A stretch of 64,000 bases of DNA from Tetrapyrgos nigripes (lineage: Eukaryota; Basidiomycota; Agaricomycetes; Agaricales; Campanellaceae), in NCBI GenBank assembly GCA_013368315.1, contig JAACJM010000073.1:62001-126000 (forward strand), written 5' to 3'. The translations under genes and the position numbers were made by a program. Every line of letters starts with the position of its first letter. Position 1 is the stretch's first letter. The notes beneath the pieces are model-generated. The model was not told where the DNA came from and ran no database searches. It worked only from the letters and a program-made list of their open reading frames with translations. Of this stretch, positions 36,166 through 47,189 are shown piece by piece.

Positions 36166-37420
36166 CCCAGTGAAAATCGACAATGGCTCCTTATGGGAGA
36201 AATGGGCGGAGATGGCAGGAGATGGCAGGAGATGGCAGGAGATGGGTGAGCATGGTAAACTCCATGTGGACGTCGCTCGTCTTCTTTTGTCAATCAATTC
36301 GTTCTTCTTGTCCGTCATCCCGTCATATAAGAATAAACACATGCAAAGACGCTAGTTTGAGCTGAGTCGTGTTAACTTTGACTCTGAGCCATGTCTCTCG
36401 GTTTTGTCACGTCGACATCTCGTATGTCAAGACGTCGTAGCGTTTTTTCCCCACACACTCTTCCCTCTTCTTTACCACCACCATCCCAATGCTCACAGCT
36501 GTTCCCTCCGCCCAAGTCCGCACTTCCTCCGTTCTTATTGTATCGGTGACTGTATCATGTTGCGAGCAGATTCCGCAGGATTTCGTCTCAGAGGGTGCTT
36601 AGTGGATAGATGTCGGAGTGTCGCAGGGTAAATGGGTGCGTTGAGACGCGTTTTTGCCCGTTTTACTGTGAGGTATGTGGTTATAACCTCGTTACTTGAC
36701 TTCCTCTCGCTCATTGAGAGTCCTTCAAGCGCATATACGCGAACAGAATATGTACCGTTCGACTGTCTTTGGTGAGTACTTGATTTTATTTCATTATCTT
36801 TGTGTCTAATTTACTTGCGTATCAGGTAGTACTAATGTCAAATTCCACTGGTACATCTTCTATTGCATCCACACAAGGCCTTTATCTGATGTTTCTATCC
36901 CTCAGTCAATACATATTACCTCGAGGATCACACAAAGTACGCAATTCTTTTGTACTTCATTGGCTTTGAGTTATTTTCAGCTTCGCTTTCGTAACCCCGA
37001 ACTCGCAACATCATCCGGACTTGGCAGAAGCTAGAGGATAGGATCGGATTGGATTGGATCAGGCTAATTGCGACGATATGGAAAGGAAGGAGAGCCGAGG
37101 TATTGGAAGGACCCCATGGCTGCGGAATGGAACAGGATGGTCAGAGATGGGCAAGGATGGGGGCAGATGTGGGCTTATGGCAGAGGATGGGGCATTCCGG
37201 TATTTGCACTAAAGATAGTAGATTGTACAGTATATAGTATTTATCTAGTACTGAGCAATATACGAAACGAAATTTCCCATATGCGCCCATTTTTTTAAAT
37301 GGGAAACGCCAAAATTCTGGCGGAGAGATGGGAGAACGCGTTCTCCCATCCACTCCCATCACCTCACGTCTCCTCCCGTCTCTAGCCATCTCCTGCCGTC
37401 TTCTCCCAATTTTCACTGGG
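36166..37420. mobile_element. Non-autonomous TIR element A, 1255 bp, 7-bp target duplication
   Basis: The left end reads CCCAGTGAAAAT and the right end is its exact inverse, ATTTTCACTGGG. The element is flanked by direct repeats CTTCAAT at 36159-36165 and 37421-37427. Inside both ends are subterminal repeats of the form GGAGATGGCAGGAGATGG, in opposite orientation at the two ends. A perfect 24-bp palindrome lies at 37327-37350. No transposase-like frame is seen. It shares its terminal sequence with the element at 62694-63830. The superfamily is not assigned. Confidence 0.85.
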
Positions 37421-38728
37421 CTTCAATGGCGGTGTATACATTGATTCAAGCGGAGTCGAGCTTGCCGCAATTAATGAGTGTCTTCAGTGTTCTCCCTCCC
37501 ACATTCATAGTCTCTATTCATGTCTCCCACCTCTGTTGTTTCTCTTCTTATTCGTAGTACACCGACATTCGTAGTCTACTACTCCCTGTGTATAGCGGTC
37601 TCTCTCGCGTTGTCTCGAATTCCATCTTTAGACCCCGTTCTTAACGGGGTTGCTTTTTTCCTGCTAAATTTCGCTCCCTCGTGTGATCGTTTTCGACTCG
37701 ACTTGATACAACTAGGTTCGATAGCAGTGATATACAGAGCTCAAGCAGTCGTTGAACAACCTTCATTTCGGTTGTCATGAGCAGTCCGGGAAGCGATCTG
37801 TGTGACGCGTGACACTCATTTTTAGATCTGTTACTCAACATCTCGGAACTACGGCTCAATGGCTCGAAGGTGGTTTTTTCAAGTCTTGTATCTGCAGCCT
37901 GCTGGAATTGTACCCTTGGACGTTGTTCGGACGTGCGCAACCGAAGCTAGCGGACTAACAGTGCGGCTTTCAGCAACCTTTCAGTTCTTTTCTTGGCTCA
38001 TACTACGAATAGCATCCTTTGAGCGTGCTATAATAGGCTATGATCTGCTTCATATTGACGCTCATGACGGGCGCAACCTTATTGACAGTATAGTTTGACA
38101 GCGTTCCTTGTTAATCCGACTATGTAAGCGTATGAGCGCTGTCTAGGCCTTCCCTTGGGCCTTGGCTTGGGAGCCTTGAGGTTCTGGCTTCTCGAGGAAA
38201 GCTAAAATTCCTACCTAAAAATGTGGTATGTATGCACATTGATGCGGAGATGGAGAGTGCTCTGATTTTTGAGGGTCTGTTCTCTATAGGGTCAGCGGAC
38301 GGACCCCCTCCCACATCAGGCAACCAACATCCACGGGCGCCAGTTCGCTCCCGACTCGCTCTGCGACTGTTGTCAAAAGGCGAAGATCAGGAGCAGACCC
38401 AATTCAGATGTACATACAGCTTGACTACGAAGAGTGTGCTGCTACAGGACTTAATCGACTGCCTAGATTCTCTGTACAATGAATTATACAGTGTCATACA
38501 AGGAATATGGGAATGGCGAAAGCTCGTCATTCAGGCTTCAAAGGTGTTGCTCTGATTCAGGCTTGCTTGCTGCCTTTAGGTGAGTTTATCAATCCGTGCA
38601 GGGTCATTGCAACGCTGTGCGTCAAGGCACGCCGCCTAGGCTGTGGCACTGCTACAACATACCTGTGGAGGCTTGGGTGCTCTCAATATAGAATCTCTAT
38701 AGAAAGAAGCTCAAACTGCTAAAGTTAG
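37421..38728. other. Upstream region of the first FAD oxidase
   Basis: About 1.3 kb with overlapping short frames only. From about 38740 onward it is alignable with the region before the second oxidase gene, so the duplication covers part of the promoter. Confidence 0.4.
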
Positions 38729-38736
38729 TATAAATG
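38729..38736 (+). promoter_or_regulatory. TATA-like box, FAD oxidase 1
   Basis: TATAAATG about 200 bp before the start codon. It lies within or at the edge of the sequence shared with the second copy. Confidence 0.4.
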
Positions 38737-38934
38737 ACCGGTTTCGTCGGGAACATTTTGACAATCAGACCTACGGCCGTACGTTTCAGCTAGCGCCTCA
38801 GTCGACAACTTGGTGCTCACGCTCTTCTGTGGTGAGCTACAAAAGTCTTCACTTCGAGCAATGTACACTCAACTCGTTCCATTCTTTTTCTCTTCTTCTT
38901 TGGCTTGGATTTTATTATTATTATTGGGCCTGGG

Positions 38935-41252
38935 ATGAAACGAACAACGACAGCTCTCTCCTTCCTTTCACTTGGCCTCGCAGCCTCAGCCGGACGTTCA
39001 TGCAAATGCATGCCCGGACAACCATGCTTCCCTACCCAAGAAGAATGGACGGCTTTCGGATCTAAACTCTCCACTCCCGAAACTCTCATCGTTGGCCAAC
39101 GACCCATGGGTGCCGTCTGCTACCCCAGCGACCCTCTCTTCGATGTCAACGCTTGTCAGGCTCTCAACTCCAGCGTAAATGGATTCAATCACGTCTTCAT
39201 GTCCGCCCAGATTGATGCCACCAACTGGCTCAACTTGGACTCGGTCGTCACTGAGAAGGGATTGGACGGATGTCCTTACTTCCCCCTTGCCCAGAATGCC
39301 ACTTGCAACCAAGGTCGTGTTCCTCCCTACGCTGTGAATGTCACCAGTGTTCAGGACATCGTCGAAGCGGTTAACTTTGCCTCCGAACACAACCTCCGTC
39401 TCGTAGTTAAGAACACTGGGTAAGTGTGTCAATTTTACCAGTTGATTTCTCTGACTGACTCTAAATTTAGTCATGAAGCCATTGGTCGTCCTTTCGGTGT
39501 TGGTGCCTTGGAGATCTTTACCCACAACCTAAAGAACTTGACCATCCATGACAGCTTCGTTCCCCAGGGTGCTCCCGAGGGCACTGAAGGTGTTCCTGCC
39601 ATGACCATGGCTGCTGGTGTTGACTGGAGACAGGCCTACGAATCCATCGAACGAGTCAACCGCAGCGTCGTTGGTGGTCTTTCCCCTGTCGGTACTGTTG
39701 GTGCTGCCGGTGGTTGGCAATTGGGAACTGGTCAATCGGTTGCTTCTCCCGTTTTCGGTCTTGGCGTTGACAACAACCTCGAGTTCACCGTCGTCCTTCC
39801 TAACGGCACTGTCACCACTGTCAACGAATACCTCACTCCAGACCTTTGGTGGGCTATTCGTGGTGGAGGAGGACCTTCCTTTGGTGTCCTTGTTGATGTT
39901 ACCGTCAAAAGTCACCCGGGCGCTGAGTACACTAGTGCCTTCTTCGTTAGTCAAGCTGCCGACGACGAGTCTTATCTTGAGCTCCTTACTCTCTGGATGA
40001 AGTATCACAATAACATCTCCGATGCTGGTTGGGGTGGTGTTTGGCGTGAGTATCTGTTGCCTGAACAAACTGAATACGGTCACTGATTCTCTTTCCACAT
40101 AGCATTCGTTGGTCGGGGACTCTCTTTGTCCTTCGGTGCCCGTGGAAATCCTCCTGAAAACCCCAATGGTCTCCCCACTTTCCAGGCATTCTTCGATGAC
40201 GCAAAGAAGTTATCCAATGTCAACGTCTCCCTCGCCGAATTCCATGTTTTCTCCTCTTTCGGCGAGTTCGTGGAAACGCAATTGGTTGATCCCAACACTG
40301 TCATTGGTTTCAACTCCACCGCTATCGTCCCTGGTCAAGTTCAGAGTGTAACTGGTTCGTGGTTGATGCCTCGTGAGGTCACTGCTGCCGAGAACGCCGA
40401 GTCCTTCGCTAAGCTTTTGGCTAACATGACCATCCTTGCTGTTCCTTTGTGAGTATCCTTCATTGTCGGTCTAGCATTCTCACTGACATTCGTTCATATT
40501 TATTCTATAGCTTCGTTGGTGGTGGTGTCGTTGAAGACGTTTCCAAGAACGAGACTTCCGCCGCTAACCCTGCCTGGAGGCACACTCTCACCGATCTTAC
40601 CATGAGCGCTGGCGGTCCTGCATCCATTGATCCCAATCTCCTTGAACAGGCCGTCCATGAAAACCTCAAACCCTTCCGTGCTCTCGCTCCTCCTCCTTAC
40701 GGAGGCCAGTACGTGAACGAAGCCGACGTTCTCGAAGAGGAATGGCAAATCGCCCACTGGGGAACTCAGTACCCTCGTCTTCTCGCCATTAAGAAGGAAC
40801 TCGACCCCAACGACTTGCTCATCGTCTACCACGGTGTCAACTCGGAAGATTGGGACAGGGAAATTATTTGCAAGACTACCGATGGTACGCAATCTGGTTC
40901 GTCTGGCTCTTCCGGTTCGTCTGGATCCTCGGAAGCCACTTGCCCCGGAGCACCTACTGAGAGCTCACCATCGTCACCATCACAGGGATCTGAGGGCTCT
41001 ACTTCCCCGAGCTCTCCCGCGCAAGGTTCTCCTTCTCAAGGTTCTCCTTCTGAGGGATCTCCTTCGCCTGCTCAGCCTTCTACAGGCGCTCCTTCCCCTG
41101 ACCACGGTTCTCACGGCCATGGTTCTCATGGCCACCATTCTCAAGCTTCTCCTTCTGGAACCCTCGCCCCTTCTCAGAGCTCACCCGCTCCGAGTTCTGT
41201 TCCTTCCGGAGGATCTGAAGAAGAGGACGATGATATCTGCGAATCAGCATAA
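38935..41252 (+). CDS. Secreted berberine-bridge-like FAD oxidase with Ser/Pro/His-rich tail
   Basis: Four exons fit in phase: 38935-39419, 39471-40045, 40103-40448 and 40511-41252, giving 715 residues. A signal peptide ([20 protein letters not shown]) precedes the FAD-linked oxidase domain. Its marks are [34 protein letters not shown] with the His at the usual covalent-flavin position, [13 protein letters not shown] and [16 protein letters not shown]. The BBE domain follows: [36 protein letters not shown], then [11 protein letters not shown]. The closest recognisable group is the isoamyl-alcohol-oxidase-like secreted flavoenzymes; the substrate is unknown. Many N-x-S/T sites fit secretion. 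The last 130 residues are Ser/Gly/Pro repeats with a His cluster (HGSHGHGSHGHH), resembling a cell-wall-associated linker, ending in acidic residues. The gene is duplicated 5.3 kb downstream. Confidence 0.9.
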
Positions 41253-42816
41253 TTCCCTCTACCCTACTAATACCTTGCACATTACAGTACTTATTAAAAG
41301 TATTTAACATGTACCTGACACCCTCACGTTCTTTCTAGAGGTCGCGCACACTTATTTATACCCTGCATTACTCCCATTATTATGCCTCTATACTATAGCT
41401 ACTTGCCTTGTATTGGACCCAGTTGATACAGCGTAATTCCTGCATCCTTTTTCGTTGACTGCTTCAACACGGGTTAATTAGACTTAATTCTTAAATCTGG
41501 AACTTGCGTGACATTGAAAAAGAAAGAAGTCCATCTTCTGGACCTGTAAATCTCTCTTTCCAGTGGGACTTCGAGAAAAACAGCACAGAAGTCATAGTAC
41601 GGTTGTTGCACCCATCGAACCGGAATGCGTAAAGCCCTTATCAAACTCAGATCCCAGTAACCGACTTCAAGTTCTCTAGTAATTCTTCACTTCACGATGG
41701 TATACATTGAAACAACCAAGAAGTCGTGCTCTGTTGATCCCTGATTCTGATCCCCTCCGGCCTGGACCGTCACGGTGATAGAAAAAAGTTTTGACGTGTT
41801 CGTAAAATTTCTTTCAACTATCATATCCTCTTCGTTGCTCTCTCGGCAGGCTCCAAAATGTGTATCATACCTCATTTTTAACATGGAATTTTTGTTTTAC
41901 AACAATACGTACCACTTTTAAGCCCGAATTTGGGCGTCCACGACGTGACATTCACCGAGAAGCACTTATTAATGGTCGTCGCGATGTCCGCCGTAAATCC
42001 CCAAAATTTGAGTAAGCACCGCCTTTTTAGGGGTACCCAAAGCTTTTGCCTCGACTACTACAAGTTCTAGGTACAAACACAGAACCGGAATGCGGTCCAA
42101 TGACTTTTTGTCGAATGAGGCTTCCTCTTCTGGTCAAAATCAACGGATTCCTCTCCTACATTCCCTTTCTGGAGGCTCTTCTGGAGAGCTCCAGTCACCC
42201 TGGCACATATATCCAAAGTTGATACGACCACAAGTCATATACCCCTCTAAAATTGCGATGATTAATAAAACCACTTACTTGAATCTGATCTGAAGACACT
42301 ATCCGCGTATGACTCCTTGGTCTGTACTAGCTGAAGAATGGAGCTGTGGGTCCAGGCTAAGTAGTCATGTCGAATCACGAGTGAACAATGGGAGTAATGG
42401 AGTTCTTGGAGACTCTCGAAAACGTGAACCAAAGAATACTTAGAAAGCATGCGCTCGGGTTCCAGGCTCGCCGCGATCACTGTCAAAATCAATTTGAAAT
42501 GAAGTCAGACGTCAGACGTCGGCGCGACCTCGACCATTCAAGGCTTTGGCAAAAATACACTCTCCGTCTGCGTCCGCAGTCATGTATTCATCTTTTACTA
42601 CAATTTGTTGGACATCTACATAAGTATAGTAGATGAAGTTACGTAGAAGATAGAATCCGTCCCCGTTAGACACAAGAGACCGTGACTGAGTCTTTCGGTA
42701 GCAACAGAGAATTTGTGTGGTTTATTTTGATAAGGGGAATCCCGCCTGCGGACTCGCCGTTGGTAACTGAGGGAGCTCAGATTATGATTAGATCCCACCT
42801 GCGAAGGAGGAGTTGT
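41253..42816. other. Spacer after FAD oxidase 1
   Basis: The first 450 bp (to about 41720) are alignable with the 3' flank of the second oxidase, showing that the duplication included downstream sequence. The rest shows only short frames. A plus-strand stretch near 42700-42815 (containing SPLVTEGAQIMIRSHLRRR) reads into the disrupted repeat and may be a gene relic. Confidence 0.45.
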
Positions 42817-42820
42817 TTAT

Positions 42821-43108
42821 TAGATGTGATTAGTAGCGCCATTTTGCTCTTTCGAAGTTCTCGAATCTCCGCGTGGTGCCAGTCTAAGTTCTAGCATTCG
42901 GGTCGAATCGGGTGGCTTGCACTGCGCTATCCCTCCTAGTTTTGAAAGTTTCTAGTAGATGTGTTGGAAACTCTGAGACCAAGGGATGAAGTATACATAA
43001 ACTGGGGAGGCATACCAAAAACGCCGGCAACTGTTTTAGTGGTAAGCACTACAGAAATAAAATCGCGTTTATCCGAAGCGCAAAAACGGGCGTTACTAAT
43101 CACATCTA
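42821..43108. mobile_element. MITE, 288 bp, TTAT target duplication
   Basis: The left end is TAGATGTGATTAGTAGCGCC. The right end is the inverse of TAGATGTGATTAGTAACGCC, with similarity continuing about ten bases inward. Direct repeats TTAT flank it at 42817-42820 and 43109-43112. The sequence that it interrupts is found uninterrupted, with a single TTAT, at 1767-1770. No transposase is present. Confidence 0.75.
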
Positions 43109-43175
43109 TTATCGGCTTTGGACCAAGAGATGATGCACCGGGTCTGGAAAGCATCCCAGCGTAATCTACAAATTA
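43109..43175. repeat. Short dispersed repeat, copy 2 (right part)
   Basis: This is the counterpart of 1771-1835: CGGCTTTGGACCAAGA, GATGCACCGGGTC and a similar run to the end. It is separated from its left part (ending at 42820) by the 288-bp MITE. Confidence 0.6.
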
Positions 43176-43196
43176 TTACACGATGGCAGTACATTA

Positions 43197-43328
43197 CACG
43201 CCGAAAATACAAAAATATCCGCTCGGCAGAAAGGCGTACAGAAACACTTTTTTACAGATACATCTTATATCAGTACTAGTAGTGATGTGATCTATCCGTC
43301 GAGCGGATATTTTTGTCTTTTCGGCGTG
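43197..43328. mobile_element. MITE, 132 bp, TTA target duplication
   Basis: TIRs of 29 bp with a single mismatch lie at 43197-43225 (starting CACGCCGAAAATAC) and 43300-43328 (ending GTCTTTTCGGCGTG). They are flanked by TTA at 43194-43196 and 43329-43331. Three-base TWA duplications are characteristic of PIF/Harbinger-type elements, so that superfamily is a reasonable inference. The interior has no coding capacity. Confidence 0.85.
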
Positions 43329-43331
43329 TTA

Positions 43332-43930
43332 TGTTTACAGATAGATTACGCCTTCGTCCCCGGAAGTCTGATAGCCAGTGAAGGAAGATTGAAGGAAGAT
43401 CAGTAGCTCTTACATCAGGGTCCACCCACGCCGGTATCGAGAGCCGCAATTACTTATTCAGATTCAGAATCAGTGTTGAATCAGTGTCAACGCTATGGTG
43501 TCCCGTCAAATAATCAAACGGTGCTGCGGAAGGTTTTAATGCCGGTTTGCTTGAGGAGTGAGGCGAAGCAACCAGGGACCTGGTGTTCTCCGTAGTGGTA
43601 GCCCGTAAAGGAGAGGAGGACGAGGAGCATCTTGGGAGCATCAGGACGAGCGCAGAATATGACAGTCACACCGTAACGCACGGATTTGCTCGTGGCATTT
43701 GGTCACACGCTGTCTCGTAGAAGAGCTACCGAGGTGTTTGCGTTTGTAGATACCTGAGTTACATAAGTAGCATAGGTAGCCAATTGATTATTTCATTTTA
43801 CTTTTCGACTGGCATCCCATTTACCCTTACCAGAGAAACCTGAAACTCGGTAGACTGAAGGTTGAGATTATGAAGATTGCGTCGACGAAAATGCGAAAGT
43901 TTTTCTTCAGCGACACTCCAGAGATTCGGC
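43332..43930. other. Spacer before FAD oxidase 2
   Basis: About 600 bp with no supportable gene or repeat. Confidence 0.4.
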
Positions 43931-43938
43931 TATAAATA
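43931..43938 (+). promoter_or_regulatory. TATA box upstream of FAD oxidase 2
   Basis: TATAAATA, about 295 bp before the signal-peptide start codon. If used, it gives a 5' leader of about 260 nt. The reading frame of exon 1 stays open through much of that leader. Confidence 0.4.
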
Positions 43939-44233
43939 GTAGAACGACTCGGCGTTACCAGCGGGGATAGAAGTGATGGCTGTGCGACCTCGGTCACTTA
44001 CATACGCACTGGACAAAAGTAGCAGTGATAATGTCCCGCTCTACATATCTCGTTGTATACGGTTTTCTAGCGACGTCGTTGGGGATATCTTGAGAATCCA
44101 GACATACGGCCGTCTCGTCTCCAGGCAACCTCGGTGCCCGCTCTTCTTTAAAACTCTTCACGTCGAGCAATGTACACTCCACTCGTTCCATTCTTCTTTT
44201 GGCTTTGGTTATTTTATTATTATTGGGCCTGGG

Positions 44234-46193
44234 ATGAAACGAACAGCGACAGCTCTCTCCTTCCTTTCGCTCGGCCTTGCAGCCTCAGCCGGACGCTCAT
44301 GCAAATGCATGCCTGGACAACCTTGCTTCCCTACCCAAGAAGAATGGACGGCTTTCGGATCTAAACTCTCCACTCCCGAGACTCTCGTCGTTGGCCAACG
44401 ACCCATGGGTGCTGTCTGCTACCCCAACGACCCTCTCTTCGATGTCATCGCTTGTCAGGCTCTCAACGCCAGTGTAAACGGATTCAACCACGTCTTTATG
44501 TCCTCCCAGATTGACGCCACCAACTTCCTCAACTTCGACTCGATCGTCACTGAGAAGGGATTGGACGGCTGCCCTTACTTCCCCCTTGCTCAGAACGCTA
44601 CTTGCAACCAAGGTCGTGTTCCTCCTTACGCTGTGAACGTCACCAGTGTTCAGGACATCGTCGAAGCGGTTAACTTTGCTTCCGAGCACAACCTCCGTCT
44701 CGTGGTTAAGAACACTGGGTAAGTGTGTCAATTTACCAGTCAATTTATTTGACTGACTCTCAATTCAGACATGAAGCAATTGGTCGTCCTTTCGGTGTTG
44801 GTGCCTTGGAGATCTTTACCCACAACCTCAAGAACTTGACCATCCACGACAGCTTCGTTCCCAAGGGTGCTCCCGAGGGTACTGAAGGTATCCCTGCCAT
44901 GACCATGGCTGCGGGTGTTGACTGGAAACAGGCATATGAATCCATCGACAAAGTCAACCGCAGCGTCGTTGGTGGCCTTTCCCCCGAAGGTACCGTTGGT
45001 GCTGCAGGTGGTTGGCAATTGGGAACTGGTCAATCAATGGCTTCTCCCATTTTCGGTCTTGGTGTCGACAACAACCTCGAATTCACCGTTGTCCTTCCTA
45101 ACGGCACTCTCACCACTGTCAACGAATACCTCACTCCCGACCTTTGGTGGGCTATTCGTGGTGGAGGAGGACCTTCCTTCGGTGTCCTCGTTGATGTTAC
45201 TGTCAAGAGTCACCCGGGCGCTGAGTACACTGGTGCCTACTTCGTTGGCCAAGCCACGGACGACGACTCTTACCTCGAGCTCCTTACTCTCTGGATGAAG
45301 TATCACAATAACATATCCGATGCTGGTTGGGGTGGCGTTTGGCGTGAGTATCTGTTCATCTGGACAGACTGGATTCAGTTACTAATTGTAATTCTAAATA
45401 GCCTTCTCTGATAAAACACTCTCTTTGACCTTCATCGCCCGTGGAAATCCTCCCGAAAACCCCTATGGTCTCTCCACTTTCCAGGCATTCTTCGATGAGG
45501 CAAAGAACTTGACCGGTGTCGACACCTCCGTCGCCGAATTTGATGTTTACTCCTCGTTCGGGCAGTGGGTAGAAACGGAATTGGTTGACCCTTCCACTGT
45601 CATTGGTATCAACTTCACCGCTGTCGCCCCTGGTCAAGTTCAGAGTGTAACCGGTTCGTGGTTGATGCCTCGTGAGGTCACTGCTGTCGAGAACGCCGAG
45701 TCCTTTGCTAAGCTCTTGGCTAACCTTACCGTCGCTGGTATTCCATTGTGAGTATCCTCCATTCAAGTTGTTGGTCTGTCATTCTCACTGACACTCTCGT
45801 TTGTACCTCTTCTACAGCTTCGTTGGCGGTGGTGTCGTCGAGGACGTTTCCAAGAACGAGACTTCCGCCGCTAACCCTGCCTGGAGACATGCTATCACCG
45901 ATCTTACCATCAGCACTGGCGGTGATGCATCCACCGATCCCAATGTCATTCAGCAGGCCGTCCATGACCAACTTCAACCCTTCCGTGCTCTCGCTCCTCC
46001 TCCTTACGGAGGCCAATACCTGAATGAAGCCGATGCTCTCGAAGAGGAATGGCAACTCGCCCACTGGGGGACCCAGTATCCTCGTCTCCTCGCCATCAAG
46101 AAGGAAATCGACCCCAACGACTTGCTCATCGTCTACCACGGTGTAAACTCTGAAGATTGGGACAAGGAAATTATTTGCAAGACTACCAACTGA
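44234..46193 (+). CDS. Secreted berberine-bridge-like FAD oxidase, tail-less paralogue
   Basis: Four exons fit in phase: 44234-44718, 44769-45343, 45402-45747 and 45818-46193, giving 593 residues. Exons 1-3 have exactly the same lengths as in the first copy (485, 575 and 346 nt), and the proteins are nearly identical by eye. The signal peptide, [43 protein letters not shown] and the BBE block ([31 protein letters not shown]) are all kept. The protein stops directly after the catalytic region at CKTTN and lacks the 120-residue Ser/Pro/His-rich tail of copy 1. The remnant of that tail is still readable in the downstream DNA. An in-frame Met at 43973 would give an extended product without a signal peptide, so I prefer 44234. 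Confidence 0.9.
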
Positions 46194-46317
46194 GAGCTCA
46201 CCATCGTCACCGTCGAAGGTAGCTGAGGGCTCTCCGCGCTTTCGGTCCGCGCAAGGTTCTCTTTCTCTTTCCGGAGGATTTGACGAAGAAGACGACAGCA
46301 ACGGCGAATCAGCATGA
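46190..46317 (+). pseudogene. Relic of the oxidase C-terminal tail
   Basis: Sequence after the stop of copy 2 aligns with the tail coding sequence of copy 1: GAGAGCTCACCATCGTCACC, then GAGGGCTCT, CGCGCAAGGTTCTC, CCGGAGGAT and a terminal GCGAATCAGCAT. A deletion joins ACCAA to CTGAGAGC, which shifts the frame and makes the TGA that now ends the gene. Confidence 0.8.
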
Positions 46318-47189
46318 GTTAATCATACACTACTATCTTGCACATTACTACGCCCACTTTTCCCTTATTAAAACTAAGTATTTGAAACGTACCCGACACC
46401 CTGACGTTCATTTCTAGAGGTCGCGCATACATATTTATGCCCTACATTGCTATCATTATTATGTATCTCTATAGATTGGACGAACTAAACTCAATTCTTT
46501 AAATCTCAAACTTGCGTGACATTGAGAATTGAAGCTTGAAGGCCGAAGTGCATCTGCAAACTTGTAAATCTCTATTTCTAGTGACTCCGCGAAAACAAGA
46601 ACCGAAGATACGGTTGCTGGATTCTGCACATAGAACAAAAATGCGCAAAGCGCAGAAACAACTTTTTCACTTCTTCAAGTTCACTTCACGATGGTATACA
46701 CTGAAACTGAAACAATTGTGCGACGACTACCAAGTTTGTACCGGGATGATTTACTACAACATGTACAATGTTATGATACATTAAGTCGACAACAATCTGG
46801 ACAAAAAGAAACAACATGCGAGCCCTAGTGACATCATGGAGAACGAGAGAAAAGTTACGATATGTGTGCGGTGTAATTGGGAAAGTGAGACCGAGGCTCA
46901 TCATGAATAAGAGAAGCGAATAAGGTAAGGTGGATGTGAGGTAGGGTAGGAAAATGCTACTGGGCTCAAGACCAAAACGTTGTCAATGTATTCGACGGCG
47001 GATACTAACAATGCATGCGAGAAGAAGAAAGTTGAAGAGTGACGCCCGAAAAGAAAATAGAGGATGATGATGGCGTAGAAGAGATTACAGGTCTTCCAAT
47101 AGACACGGTTGAGTATGCAAATGTCGAGCTGGTTTTGGATGCAAAATGGGTAGTGTTGATGGATCTATGCGATATCTGAGTCGAGTTTT
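46318..47189. other. 3' flank of FAD oxidase 2
   Basis: To about 46710 it is alignable with 41260-41720 after copy 1. It contains no gene. The remainder lies between the converging oxidase and RRM-protein genes. Confidence 0.5.

Noticed and set aside
39529..40098. Minus-strand frames over both FAD oxidase genes
   Set aside because: Mirror frames over highly biased coding exons; they also appear at the same place in the second copy, as expected for shadows.
42961..43164. 67-codon frame spanning the MITE border
   Set aside because: Starts inside the MITE and ends in the dispersed repeat; it is a chance fusion rather than a supported gene.
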